Source: Massilia varians (GTDB lineage: Bacteria; Pseudomonadota; Gammaproteobacteria; Burkholderiales; Burkholderiaceae_D). Taken from it: a stretch of 64,000 nucleotides of DNA. Positions 48,501 to 58,486 of this stretch are shown here, in pieces. The notes under the pieces are model-generated. The model was not told the DNA's origin and did not search any database. It saw only the letters and a list, made by a program, of their open reading frames with translations. The stretch covers positions 1,861,001 to 1,925,000 of the forward strand of contig NZ_AP026966.1 in NCBI RefSeq assembly GCF_027923905.1. The letters are read 5' to 3'. How positions within the stretch are numbered: position 1 is the stretch's first letter; each line of letters starts with the position of its first letter. The position numbers and the translations under genes are program-made.

Positions 48501-48559
48501 GCAACCCGTCCAAGAAGGCGATCGGCTACACGCCGAAGCTGTACTCGGGCACGTTCTAA
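45554..48559 (+). CDS. ExeM/NucH-type extracellular endonuclease
   Basis: A 1001-residue secreted protein. The signal peptide (about 1-30) ends in VPAFA. A lamin-tail domain (about 32-170) has HDFIELFNRSGATVDIGNWSVQY. A repeat/Ig-like part and an OB-like part (about 195-440) follow. The endonuclease/exonuclease/phosphatase domain (about 560-885) shows VVGLMEIQNNG, VVNHFKSK, LVIGDLNAYAFENP and ASDHDPVVVSL, all catalytic motifs. A DUF11-like beta-sandwich ends the protein. It would degrade extracellular DNA, for phosphate or for biofilm remodelling. It has no PEP-CTERM tail, so it is probably released. The ATG at 45554 follows CAGGGA. Confidence 0.9.
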   Translation: MTKYAALPLSPGRLTVLAGLLACLSVPAFAESPNVVISQVYGAGGNGTNVATYRHDFIELFNRSGATVDIGNWSVQYASSGGSSWQVTRIPAGTLLEPGQYFLVRQAAGSDTTRPETPSDLNGSISMAASAGKVALANSTTALSGTKPASAALVDLVGYGNGTVGFEGDAPTASIGNATSASRLGNGCQDSDQNGADFSVGAVVPRTSTSPRHQCSPSGPVAEPIVASCPAGLQVQQGSGASALLSASDKDSIVNNAVIASGATSGIVLAGLAPAAGIGGSATVTLQVDAAVAAGSYPVKVSFTNNDSQEASCTVTVSVAGQLSIPKIQGSGATSPYAGTVQSTEGVVTARLGNSLFVQDPVGDGDPTTSDGIYVFNNNAALVNGINPGDRVRVSGKVTEYRPSGANRSYTELTEIAPVVKLASGQSVTPTNIELPNQDLARFEGMLVRFVTDLTVNQNKYLGDRGELTLAYGRRENPTNRYPAGSPEAAALAQQHAANEIVLDDGIFTAPAVIPYLGEDNTVRAGDTVSGLTGVLDYGSIGGGGAAFKLQPTEAPRFSRTNPRPLAPTLPAGVKVASANVLNFFTTFTNGGDAWGRTGQGCTIGARTSASECRGADNMAEFLRQRNQIVASLKSLDADVVGLMEIQNNGDVAVNYLVEQLNAAIGQPVYAAVPAPAATGTDAIRVAMIYKPAVVSLVGGALSDGDRINNRPPMAQTFKAGNGARFSVVVNHFKSKASCSGASGGDLDPGNGQGCWDTTRVNQAARLADYFIPQVVQAAGDPDVLVIGDLNAYAFENPINLLTGRGFVNQIERFVRPLGMPYSYVFDGQAGYLDHALASASLSPQVAGAAEWHNNADEPEHIDYNLGDTEQDPYREGAYRASDHDPVVVSLALTPAFSDVTASVDVAQSGLTMNRATLKYTGKITFTNTGAAALAGPLRFVLQGLTDGVTLDGAAGTFNGAPYVTLPESLAPGASITVTTTFSNPSKKAIGYTPKLYSGTF

Positions 48560-48581
48560 TTAAAACCAGGGAAAGCACAAC

Positions 48582-49205
48582 ATGAACAACTTCAAGAACT
48601 TCTTCCTGCGCGCACTGTTGGCGCTGGCTGTCCTGAGCGCGGCTCCCGCCGCGCTGGCGGGACCGATCTACCGCGTCACCCTGAACACCGGCTGGGCCGG
48701 CCAGGCCGGCTTCCTCGACATGAGTTTCGGCGGCCTGATCGGCGCCGGCAGCTCGGTGGCGCGCGTTTCCAACCTGCAGGGGAACTTCGACGGCGCGCTT
48801 GATCCGTATTTCGAGCCGGATGACGGCCTCGGCCTGGGCAGCGAGCGCGCCAACGGCAGCCGCGCCGGCGGCTTTACCCTGGTGGCCGGCGACACGCTGG
48901 CCCTGGTCAGCCAGGCGGTGACCTTCGGCGACAGCTTCAGCTTCGACCTGCAATTCGATATCGCAGGGAGCGGCCTGGCCTCGGACTTCGCGATTGGCCT
49001 GCTCGACCTGGACTTCGCTCCGCTGACCTGGGGCGACGCAGCCTTGGTTTTCACCATCACGCCGGCCGGCGCGGTGAGCTTCATCGGCGCTGAACTGGCC
49101 CAGGTGCAGATCATCAATGAAGTGCCGGAGCCGTCGGACTGGGCTCTGGTGCTGACCGGCCTGTTCCTGATCGGCGCGATGCGCCGCATGCAGGCACGCC
49201 GCTGA
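48582..49205 (+). CDS. PEP-CTERM protein
   Basis: A 207-residue exported protein. A signal peptide (about 1-26) ends in APAALA. The body is a beta-rich domain (YRVTLNTGWAGQAGFLDMSFGGL) that resembles a family of small PEP-CTERM proteins sharing this opening. The tail is V181-P-E-P, a hydrophobic helix (ALVLTGLFLIGAM) and RRMQARR, a standard sorting signal. It lies 22 bases after the nuclease gene, with GGGAAAG upstream, and is followed by a terminator; the two are likely co-transcribed. Function unknown; probably a surface or matrix protein. Confidence 0.85.
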   Translation: MNNFKNFFLRALLALAVLSAAPAALAGPIYRVTLNTGWAGQAGFLDMSFGGLIGAGSSVARVSNLQGNFDGALDPYFEPDDGLGLGSERANGSRAGGFTLVAGDTLALVSQAVTFGDSFSFDLQFDIAGSGLASDFAIGLLDLDFAPLTWGDAALVFTITPAGAVSFIGAELAQVQIINEVPEPSDWALVLTGLFLIGAMRRMQARR

Positions 49206-49223
49206 ACCCTTTTCAGGGCTCTG

Positions 49224-49254
49224 AACACCTGCCGGCAGGCAGGTGTTCTTGTTT
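49224..49254 (+). terminator. Rho-independent terminator after nuclease/PEP-CTERM unit
   Basis: A perfect 10-bp stem AACACCTGCC/GGCAGGTGTT with a GGCA loop is followed by CTTGTTT. It lies 19 bases after the PEP-CTERM stop and insulates it from the minus-strand gene beyond. Confidence 0.82.
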
Positions 49255-49323
49255 AGGACGTGGGATTGCCTGACGAGGAAACGGGCGGCACCGGCTGCGC
49301 CGCCGCGGGGGAGGGCGGGTCGA

Positions 49324-49656
49324 TCAGGACTGGGTCAGGCCATTGCCTTCGGCCGCTGCGCGGCGCATGGCGTCGATGCGGTAGGCTTCGGCGTTGCCGT
49401 CGATGATGCGCAGGCTGCGGCAGCCTTCGGCGGCGCAGTCCGGGACCGGGTTGTTCGGGCCGGTGGCGGCGGCAACGGCCGGGCCGGTCGACACGGCAGT
49501 GGACTGCGGGACGGTAGCAGCTGTGGCGACGCCCAGGTCGCTCTGGACTGCCGCGCCGAGCGTCATTGGGGTCTGGGTCTCCTGCTGGCCCGCGCCGCAG
49601 GCGGTCAGGAGGGCGGTCAGGGCGATGGCGGAGAAAGTACGGAAGGAGATGTTCAT
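49324..49656 (-). CDS. Small exported lipoprotein-like protein of unknown function
   Basis: A 110-residue protein on the minus strand. The ATG at 49656 starts a signal sequence ending in the lipobox LLTAC, so it is likely lipidated at Cys19. The rest is Ala/Thr/Pro-rich, with VPDCAAEGCRSLRIIDGNAEAYRIDAMRR near the end, two cysteines four apart. I do not recognise a family. It is an isolated gene, convergent with the nuclease/PEP-CTERM unit and divergent from the next small exported protein across a 321-base gap. Confidence 0.65.
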   Translation of the reverse strand: MNISFRTFSAIALTALLTACGAGQQETQTPMTLGAAVQSDLGVATAATVPQSTAVSTGPAVAAATGPNNPVPDCAAEGCRSLRIIDGNAEAYRIDAMRRAAAEGNGLTQS

Positions 49657-49977
49657 GGTCTGTCTGTTGAGCAAGCTCGTCTGTAACGAATCCTATTGTA
49701 GTGAGTAAATTTTTCCAGTGCTCAATTATTTTCGTTAGTGAACAGCAAATATTAAGATTTAGAAACAGAAATGCGCGAAGTTGGCGGGTTTTGGCGACAG
49801 TTCGTACATCTGTTTTTAAGGAAATAAAAAGTTCTTGTGGGAAATTGATGTTCTGCGGCAACGATTGAGTGTTGCTGTGCAACGACGTGTCCTCGCTTTT
49901 CCGGTCATCGTGGCCAGCCGGGCCATGCGTGCAGGGATTCGCTTGACCACATGTTGGCAAGCAGGGAAGATGAACGT
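49657..49977. other. 321-base AT-rich divergent intergenic region
   Basis: No gene seen. The first 200 bases are AT-rich, with several TTAAGA/TAAATT stretches and no clear paired -35/-10. A small GTTGC-TGT-GCAAC hairpin lies near 49870. It should contain the promoters for both divergent small exported proteins. Confidence 0.4.
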
Positions 49978-50403
49978 ATGCGAAAACTCATCCTTATCTT
50001 CCTGCTCGCCTGTTCCGCCTGCGCCAGCCAGGCCCAGGATCCCGGCCGCAAGGCCATTCCGGCGCCGGCAGGCGCCAGCGCCGGCGGGGCTAGCGGCGGC
50101 GACACCCTGGCGCGCCTGCGCGCGCTGGCCGGGGGCGGCGCCTGCACCGAGTCCGGCCAGTGCCGCACCCTGCCGGTCGGGGCCATGGCTTGCGGCGGTC
50201 CGGAGGGCTACCTGCCGTATTCGATGTCGGGCACCGACGAGAAAGCCCTGCGCGCCCTGGGCGAGCAGTACCAGGCCGAGCGTCAGGCCGCCAACAAGGC
50301 GGGCGGCATGATGTCCATCTGCCGCCACCTGCCCGACCCGGGGGCGGTATGCGTCAGCGGCAGCTGCCAGCTGGGGGCAGCGGCGCCGGCGGCGGCGCGC
50401 TGA
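49978..50403 (+). CDS. Small exported Cys-rich protein of unknown function
   Basis: A 141-residue exported protein. The N-terminus MRKLILIFLLACSAC is a short signal with a lipobox-like LLAC. The mature part has six or so cysteines (ACTESGQC, MACGG, SICRHL, AVCVSGSC), enough for disulfides, and an Ala/Pro-rich end. The repeated pattern GACTESGQCRTLPVG ... AVCVSGSCQLG suggests two related Cys loops. No family is recognised. GCAGGGAAGA precedes the ATG. It directly precedes the secretion gene cluster and might be a cargo or accessory of it, by position only. Confidence 0.65.
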   Translation: MRKLILIFLLACSACASQAQDPGRKAIPAPAGASAGGASGGDTLARLRALAGGGACTESGQCRTLPVGAMACGGPEGYLPYSMSGTDEKALRALGEQYQAERQAANKAGGMMSICRHLPDPGAVCVSGSCQLGAAAPAAAR

Positions 50404-50552
50404 GCGCCGCGCAGCGCTCGCGCAAGCGGGAGGCGCCGCGTGGCTGCAATCGTGGCTGTCGATGGCAAAAAATAAAGAAATGTTGTCTTGGCATCGAGCG
50501 CCGTGTTAGCCTTCCATGCCAAGGTTTTCGTATGTGCAATAGGAGTCGGTCG

Positions 50553-51017
50553 ATGCATTTAGTATTGGAACAGCATGCCGGACAGCGGGCCGCGCCGCGC
50601 CGCGCGCGTGGCGCCCAGGCAGGCTTCACCCTGCTTGAACTGCTGGTGGTGATCGTGATCATCGGCCTGCTCGCAGCTTATGTCGGCCCCAAGTATTTCT
50701 CGCAGCTCGGCAAGTCCGAAGTGACGGTGGCGAAGGCGCAGATCGACGCCTTCGACAAGGCGCTCGACACCTACCGCCTCGACGTCGGCCGCTACCCCAG
50801 CGCGGAGGAAGGCCTGAATGCCCTGATGGCCGCGCCGCCGAGCGCGGGCGCCAAGTGGAACGGCCCCTACCTGAAGAAGGGCGTGCCGCAGGATCCCTGG
50901 GGCCGTCCGTTCCAGTATCGTTCGCCGGGCAGCAAGGGTGAATACGAAATCCTGTCCCTCGGTAAAGATGGCCAGCCGGGCGGCACCGGCGACAATGCCG
51001 ATATTTCGTCGAACTGA
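50553..51017 (+). CDS. gspG: GspG-type major pseudopilin
   Basis: A 154-residue type IV prepilin-like protein. A 23-residue basic leader ends in QAG and is cut before FTLLELLVVIVIIGLLAAY; Glu is at +5. The C-terminal GTGDNADISSN matches the calcium-binding end of GspG proteins. It forms the main body of the pseudopilus in type II secretion. The ATG at 50553 has AGGAG upstream. It is the first gene of a run of secretion genes; no prepilin peptidase is in the window, so one encoded elsewhere must process it. Confidence 0.92.
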   Translation: MHLVLEQHAGQRAAPRRARGAQAGFTLLELLVVIVIIGLLAAYVGPKYFSQLGKSEVTVAKAQIDAFDKALDTYRLDVGRYPSAEEGLNALMAAPPSAGAKWNGPYLKKGVPQDPWGRPFQYRSPGSKGEYEILSLGKDGQPGGTGDNADISSN

Positions 51018-51083
51018 ACGCGTCTTGCCAGCACGCCGCCGTTCCTGACCGTCCAGACCTGAAACTCAGCCGGGCCCGCTTTC

Positions 51084-52282
51084 ATGCAGTTCGCCGTTCG
51101 CACCCTTGCGCCCGACATGTCGATCTCGAACCTGGTCGTCGATGCCGCCGACGCGCTCGACGCGCGCCGTCAGGTCGAGGCGCGCGGGCTGTTCGTCAGC
51201 GCCGTCGAACCGGCGCGCAGCTCGCCCTTCGCCGGCCTGCGCTTCGGGCGCCAGGGCGGCGGCAAGCTGTCGCTGGTCCTGTTCAGCCAGGAACTCCTGG
51301 CCCTGCTCAACGCGGGCCTGGGCATCGTCGAGGGCCTGGAAGCGCTGCTCGAGAAGGAAGCCAGCCCGGGCGCGCGCGGCGTGCTCGAACGCCTGCTCGC
51401 CGGCCTGCGCGAGGGCAAGCGCTTTTCCAGCGTGCTGGCCGCCCAACCCGCTTTGTTCCCGCCGCTCTACGTCGGCATCGTGCGCGCCGCCGAAGGCACC
51501 AGCGACCTGCCGCGGGCCCTGGCGCGCTACATCGACTACCAGCAGCGCATCGACCTGGTGCGCGCCAAGATCGTCAGCGCTTCCATCTATCCGGTGATCC
51601 TGCTGTTGGTGGGCGGCGGCGTGAGCGCCTTCCTGATCGGCTACGTGGTGCCCAAGTTCGCCGAGGTCTACCAGGGGGCAGGGCGCACGCTGCCCTGGAT
51701 GTCGCAGCTGCTGCTCGACTGGGGCCAGTTCGCCTCCAGGCACGGCAGCGCGATCCTGGTCGCGGCGCTGCTGGCCATCGTGGCAGCCTTCGCCGGCGTG
51801 CGTCACATGGTGCGCAGCGGCGGTATCAACCGCCTCCTGGTGCGCCTGCCCGGCATCGGCGAGCGCGCCCGCATCTATGAGTTGTCGCGCCTCTACCTGA
51901 CCCTCGGCATGCTGACCGAAGGCGGCATCACCATCGTCGGCGCCATCGAGACCGTGCATCCGATGGTGTCCGGCAGCGTGCGCAAGGGTCTGCTGCATGC
52001 GCGCGCCGCCATCGAATCCGGCCAGCCGCTGTCCAATGCGTTCGAAGCCAACGGCCTGACGACGCCGATCTCGCTGCGCATGCTGCGCGTGGGCGAGCGC
52101 ACCGGCGACATGGGACCCATGCTGACCCAGTCGGCCGCCTTCTACGACGGCGAGATCACACGCTGGATCGACCGCTTCACCCGTACTTTCGAGCCGCTCC
52201 TGATGGCGGCCATCGGGCTGGTGGTGGGCGCCATCGTGGTGCTGCTCTACATGCCGATTTTCGATCTTGCCGGAGACATGTC

Positions 52283-52286
<4 letters not shown>
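51084..52286 (+). CDS. gspF: GspF-type inner-membrane platform protein
   Basis: A 400-residue protein with two T2SF domains (about 70-195 and 270-392). Each has the family GE-R-T motif: FSQELLALLNAGLGIVEGLEALL and RVGERTGDMGPML. Three membrane helices lie near 170-190, 215-240 and 370-395. It forms the platform under the pseudopilus with GspE. Its stop overlaps the TTG start of gspE. The start at 51084 matches the family beginning. Confidence 0.92.
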
Positions 52287-53969
<1,683 letters not shown>

Positions 53970-53977
<8 letters not shown>

Positions 53978-54776
53978 GAAGTTCGGACAGTCCCTGCGCC
54001 TGGGGGTGGCCGCCGACGGCCTGGCGCTGCTGCGCGTGAGCGGCTGGCCGCGCGCGGGCGCCGAGGTGTTGCGCTTGCTGCCGCTCGAAGCCGGCGCCCC
54101 GGATGCGCTGGGCAAGGGCCTGCGCGCGCTGCTGGGCGAATGCGATCCGCGCCGCTGGCCGGTGAGCGTGGTGCTGGCCGACGAGCTGGTGCGCATGTGG
54201 CAGGTGCCGCCGCCGCCGGGAGCGACGCGCATGGGCGACCTGCGGGCCGCCGCGGCGCTGCGCCACCAGCACCTGTTCGGCGCGCCCCCGCTCGAGTGGC
54301 GCATCAGCGCCGACTGGGATGCGGCGCGTCCCTTCCTGGCGGCCGCCGCGCCGGAAGCGCTGCTGGGGCTGCTGGAGTCCCTGGGGCGCGAGCACCGCTT
54401 CCACCTGGTCGAGGTGGCGCCGCAGTTCGTGGCCGCGATGAACGCCTGGCGCCGCGAGCGCCGTCCGGGCGCCTGGTTCGGCCTGGTGCATGGCGGCGTG
54501 CTGTCGATCGCCGCCTACGAGGGCAGTTCCCTGGCCGCGGTGCGCACCGCCTTGATCCCGCAAGGGGCCGACCGCGACTGGCTGGAAGCCCACGTCGCGC
54601 GTGAGGCATTGCGGCTCGGGGTGGGGCGGCCGGAGCGCATCCAGCTGTGCGGCGCGGCACCTGGAGGCTGGGCCAGCGCGGCCGGCCGGCTGAAATTCGC
54701 CTGCACCCTGCTGGAAGACGACAGCGCCGACTGGCCACTGCACGTGCGCCTGGCGCGCACCGGGATCGCATCATGA
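53970..54776 (+). CDS. PilM/GspL-cytoplasmic-like protein
   Basis: A 268-residue soluble protein at the position of PilM, or of the cytoplasmic half of GspL, between the ATPase and a PilN-like gene. N-terminal RLGVAADGLALLRVSGWP and FGLVHGGVLSIAAYEGSS recall the paired beta-strands of the actin-like fold. The nucleotide-binding motifs of PilM are not clear. The ATG at 53970 overlaps gspE, and the stop overlaps the next ATG in ATGA. The assignment rests mainly on gene order; direct similarity is weak. Confidence 0.6.
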
Positions 54777-55333
54777 AGCGCACCGACATCGATTTTGCGC
54801 CGCGCACGCTGCGGCGCGCCCTGTTCCGGGTGCCGCCGCGCTTCGCCGCCCTGCTGGTGCCCACCGCCTGCCTGTGCTTCGGGCTGGTATCGCAGGTCGT
54901 CAACTACCAGGAAGAGCGCGCGCAGCTGGAGGCGCTGCAGGCCGCCATCGCCGCACGCCCGAGCGCCGTGCGTCCGTTGCCGGTGGCGGCGGCGCCGAAG
55001 TTCACCGTGTCCGAGGCCCAGGCCCAGGCCGTCAACGACGCCGTCATGCAGCTCAACCTGCCGTGGCGCGACCTGGTCGAAGCGGTGCGGGCCGCCACGC
55101 CGGGCAACGTTGCCCTGCTGGCGCTGGAGCCGGACGCCAAGCGCCGCACCCTGCGCATCACGGCCGAGGCGAAGAACAGCGACGACATGCTGGCCTACGT
55201 GGCGAAGATGGAAGAGCAGGGCTGGTTCGCCTCGAGCGCCCTGGTGCGCCACGAGATCGCCGAGCAGGAGCCGAACCGGCCGCTGCGCTTCCAGATCAGT
55301 GCCCAATGGGGTACGGGCGGGGGCAGCCAATGA
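54773..55333 (+). CDS. PilN/GspL-periplasmic-like protein
   Basis: A 186-residue bitopic protein. A short basic N-terminus is followed by a helix at about 24-45 (FAALLVPTACLCFGLVSQVV), a coiled-coil stretch and a small alpha/beta domain (about 75-175) with TPGNVALLALEPDAKRRTLRITAEAKN, which is characteristic of PilN and GspL C-terminal domains. It would link the cytoplasmic ATPase to the periplasm. It is coupled to both neighbours by ATGA overlaps. Confidence 0.75.
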   Translation: MKRTDIDFAPRTLRRALFRVPPRFAALLVPTACLCFGLVSQVVNYQEERAQLEALQAAIAARPSAVRPLPVAAAPKFTVSEAQAQAVNDAVMQLNLPWRDLVEAVRAATPGNVALLALEPDAKRRTLRITAEAKNSDDMLAYVAKMEEQGWFASSALVRHEIAEQEPNRPLRFQISAQWGTGGGSQ

Positions 55334-55905
55334 AGGACCTGAACCTGTCCGCGCTGTGGCTGCGCATCGTGCTGGCGCTGCGTCGCACGAATCCGGTCGT
55401 GGCCGGCGCAATCGCGCTGGCATTGGGCGTCACGGTGGCGATCTTCTTGATGCTGCGGGCGCTGGCCGGCCTCGACGAACAGTACGAAACGGCGCGCCGT
55501 CAGGCCGCCATGCCGCCGCCGGCGCCCAGGGCGCTTGCGGCGCCCGCGCCGAGCGCCGACCAGAACCTGGCGCATTTCTATGCATCGCTGGGCGAGCGCG
55601 GCAAGGTCGAACGCCAGCTCAAGACCCTGTTCGCGCTGGCCGAGAAGAACGGCCTGACCCTGCGCCAGGGCGAGTACCGCGGCAGCCAGGACCGGGCAGG
55701 GCGCTTCTTCACCTACCAGATCACGCTGCCGGTGACGGGCCGCTACGGCGCGATCTGGCAGTTCGCCTTCGACGCGCTGCGCGCGCTGCCGCATGCCTCG
55801 CTCGACGACGTGGCGTTCCGGCGCGACGCGATCGGCAACGAGGCCGTGGAGGCGCGCCTGCGCCTGACGCTCTACCAGTCCGCGACGCCGGGAGCGCCGC
55901 GATGA
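55330..55905 (+). CDS. PilO/GspM-like protein
   Basis: A 191-residue bitopic protein. The helix is at about 24-45 (VVAGAIALALGVTVAIFLML). A Pro/Ala-rich linker precedes a ferredoxin-like domain (about 80-188) with LKTLFALAEKNGLTLRQGEY, as in PilO and GspM. It would pair with the PilN-like protein. Four-base overlaps with both adjoining genes imply coupled translation and matched amounts. Confidence 0.75.
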   Translation: MKDLNLSALWLRIVLALRRTNPVVAGAIALALGVTVAIFLMLRALAGLDEQYETARRQAAMPPPAPRALAAPAPSADQNLAHFYASLGERGKVERQLKTLFALAEKNGLTLRQGEYRGSQDRAGRFFTYQITLPVTGRYGAIWQFAFDALRALPHASLDDVAFRRDAIGNEAVEARLRLTLYQSATPGAPR

Positions 55906-56444
55906 AGCCGCGCCATATCGCGATGGGCGTGGCCCTGGTGGCCGCCGCCGTCCTGGCGGTCTTCGGCGACAACAGTCCCGAGGACGTGGTGGCCGAACCG
56001 GTCGAGCGCGCGCGGGCGCCGGCGTCCGGCGCTGGCGCACCAGACCCGCAAACCAGGCCGGACAAGGCGTCGGAGAACACCGTGGCGATCCTGCGCCTGG
56101 TCCCGCGCGAGGTGCTGATCGGCGACGGCGACGACCGCTTCGACGGGGACGGGAATGGTGTGTTCGCGCGCCAGGACTGGACCCCGCCGCCCCCGCCGCC
56201 GGCCCCCGCGCCGCCGCCGCCGCCGCCGACTGCGCCGCCCTTGCCCTTCACCTTCATCGGCAAGTCGCTGCAGGACGGCGTCTGGGAGATCTACCTGGCC
56301 CGCGGCGACCGTACCCATCTCGTGCGCGAGAACACCGTCATCGACGGCATGTACCGCGTCGACGCGATCAGGCCGCCGGTGCTGACCCTGACTTACCTGC
56401 CGCTGAACCAGGTTCAGCAGCTCAATATTGGAGTGTTCGACTGA
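55902..56444 (+). CDS. PilP/GspC-like protein with EF-hand-like loop
   Basis: A 180-residue protein. An N-terminal helix (about 5-21) leads into a disordered Pro-rich region (runs of proline about 95-118). A small beta domain (about 112-178; FTFIGKSLQDGVWEIYLARGD) resembles the GspC homology region and PilP, which contact the secretin. Residues 81-92 read DGDGNGVFARQD, fitting a calcium-binding loop with Asp in place of the usual final Glu. It overlaps the secretin gene by one base and is probably the connector between the inner platform and the secretin. Confidence 0.72.
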   Translation: MKPRHIAMGVALVAAAVLAVFGDNSPEDVVAEPVERARAPASGAGAPDPQTRPDKASENTVAILRLVPREVLIGDGDDRFDGDGNGVFARQDWTPPPPPPAPAPPPPPPTAPPLPFTFIGKSLQDGVWEIYLARGDRTHLVRENTVIDGMYRVDAIRPPVLTLTYLPLNQVQQLNIGVFD

Positions 56445-58486
56445 TGCTTCGCTTAGTTTCGCCCACGAAGGCACATGTGCTGGGCATGGCCCTGGCGGCG
56501 GTGTTGATCGGCGGCTGCGCCGGCCAGCGCGCCTACCAGGAAGGCAATGCACTGGTGGCGCAGGACCAGGTGGCGGCCGGGCTGGCGAAATACCAGGAGG
56601 CGGTGGCCGCCGACCCGGGCAACCCCCAGTACCGGACCGCCTGGCTGCGCGCGCGCGACACGGCGGCCAACCGCCTGGTCCAGCAGGCGGAAAGCGCGCT
56701 CGCCAACAACCAGGTCGAGCAGGCGCTGGAGGATTACCGCCGCGTGCTGGCCTTCGATCCGGCCAACGAGCGCGCCAGAGCCGGCCTGCGCCAGGTCGAG
56801 GCCGACCGCCGCCACGGCATCCTGCTGCAGGAGGCGCGCAGCGCGTTCGACAAGGGCGAGTTCGACACCGCGCGCCAGAAGCTGTCGGCGATCCTGACCG
56901 AGCGCCCGGCGCACGAGCCGGCGCGCCTCCTGATGCTGGAGGTGGACGAGAAGGCGGCGGCAAGCCCTGCCGGGGAAGCGGCGCTGGCCGCGTCCTTCCG
57001 CAAGCCGATCAGCCTGGAATTCCGCGATGCCCCGCTGAAGCAGATTTTCGAAGTCATCTCGCGCCACGCCGGCCTGAACTTCGTGTTCGACAAGGACGTC
57101 AAGGCCGACCAGCGCAGCTCGATCTTCCTGAAGAACAGCACGGTCGAGGCGGCGGTCTACTACCTCCTGATGACCAACCAGCTCGAGCGCCAGGTCATGG
57201 ACAGCAACACCATCCTGATCTACCCGAACGTGGCGGCCAAGCTGAAGGAATACCAGGAGATGACGGTCAAGACCTTCTTCCTGGCCAATGCCGACGCCAA
57301 GAACATCGCCAACACCTTCAAGACCATCCTCAAGTCGCGCGACGTGGTGGTGGACGAGAAGCTCAACCTGGTGATCCTGCGCGACAGCCCGGAAGCGGTG
57401 CGCGTGGCGACCCAGCTGGTGGCGCTGCAGGACGTACCCGAGCCGGAAGTGATGCTGGAAGTGGAGGTGCTGGAGATCAAGCGCAGCCGCCTGGTCGACC
57501 TCGGCATCGCATGGCCGAAGTCGGTGTCCTTCACGCCGCTGGCGAACCTCGATGGCGAGCCGGTCTCGATCGACCAGCTGCGCGGCCTGAACCGCGGCAA
57601 CATCGGCGTCGTCAGCGACCTCACCGCCACCGTCAATGCCAACAAGACCGACGGCGACTCGAATATCCTGGCCAATCCGCGCATCCGCGTGCGCAACAAG
57701 GAAAAGGCCAAGGTCGTCATCGGCGACAAGATCCCCAACATCTCGACCACGATCTCGTCGGGCGTGGGCGGTTTCGCCTCCGAGTCGGTCAACTACATCG
57801 ACGTCGGCCTGACCCTGAACGTCGAACCCACCATCTACCTGAACAACGAGGTCGGCATCCGCATCTCGCTCGAGGTCAGCACCCTGGGCGACTCGGTGCG
57901 GACCAACTCCGGCACCGTGGCCTACCGCATCGGCACCCGCTCGGCGACCACCTTCCTGCAGCTCAAGGATGGCGAGAACCAGGTGCTGGCCGGCCTGATC
58001 AGCAATGAGGACCGCTCCAGCGGCAGCAAGCTGCCGGGCATCGGCGACCTGCCGATCGTCGGCCGCCTGTTCGGCAGCACGCGCGACACCAGCGACCGCA
58101 CCGAGATCGTGCTGTCGATTACCCCGCGCCTGGTGCGCACGGTGCAGCGCCCGGCCGCCGCGGTCTCCGAGTTCGGCGCCGGCACCGAGGCCAGCTTCCG
58201 GCGCCGTCCGGACAGCACGGCGCGCGCCTTGGCGCCCGCTGCGGCTGTCCGTGCCGCCGCGACGGTGCAGGGCACTGCCCCGGCAGCACCTGCGCCGGCC
58301 GCCGGGTCGCCGGCCGCCGGAGCGCCGGATCGCCCGATCTCGGTGCCGCCCTCGCAGCTGCCCGTCACGCCGCAGAGCGGCTCGCCGCAATCCGGTCCGC
58401 CGCCGTCGGCGACCGCGCCCGCGCCCAACCTGCAGGTGGTCCCGGTGGCGCCGCCGCCGCCCGCGAACCCGGCCACGCAGAACTGA
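56444..58486 (+). CDS. gspD: Secretin (GspD/MshL-like) lipoprotein with TPR-like N-terminus
   Basis: A 680-residue outer-membrane channel protein. The lipobox LIGGC gives Cys25. A helical TPR-like region (about 30-165) is not usual in GspD. A secretin N0/STN domain (about 185-250) and a single N1-like domain (about 265-335) follow, then the secretin core (about 370-570) with VGIRISLEVSTLGDS and LPGIGDLPIVGRLFGS. The final 110 residues are Pro/Ala-rich. One N-domain and the TPR part make it closer to MshL-like secretins than to classical GspD. It overlaps the next pseudopilin by one base. Confidence 0.9.
   Translation: MLRLVSPTKAHVLGMALAAVLIGGCAGQRAYQEGNALVAQDQVAAGLAKYQEAVAADPGNPQYRTAWLRARDTAANRLVQQAESALANNQVEQALEDYRRVLAFDPANERARAGLRQVEADRRHGILLQEARSAFDKGEFDTARQKLSAILTERPAHEPARLLMLEVDEKAAASPAGEAALAASFRKPISLEFRDAPLKQIFEVISRHAGLNFVFDKDVKADQRSSIFLKNSTVEAAVYYLLMTNQLERQVMDSNTILIYPNVAAKLKEYQEMTVKTFFLANADAKNIANTFKTILKSRDVVVDEKLNLVILRDSPEAVRVATQLVALQDVPEPEVMLEVEVLEIKRSRLVDLGIAWPKSVSFTPLANLDGEPVSIDQLRGLNRGNIGVVSDLTATVNANKTDGDSNILANPRIRVRNKEKAKVVIGDKIPNISTTISSGVGGFASESVNYIDVGLTLNVEPTIYLNNEVGIRISLEVSTLGDSVRTNSGTVAYRIGTRSATTFLQLKDGENQVLAGLISNEDRSSGSKLPGIGDLPIVGRLFGSTRDTSDRTEIVLSITPRLVRTVQRPAAAVSEFGAGTEASFRRRPDSTARALAPAAAVRAAATVQGTAPAAPAPAAGSPAAGAPDRPISVPPSQLPVTPQSGSPQSGPPPSATAPAPNLQVVPVAPPPPANPATQN

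Noticed and set aside
56142..56177. Reading DGDGNG as a dockerin repeat
   Set aside because: Only one loop is present and the second dockerin repeat and helix are absent; a single EF-hand-like loop is the better description.
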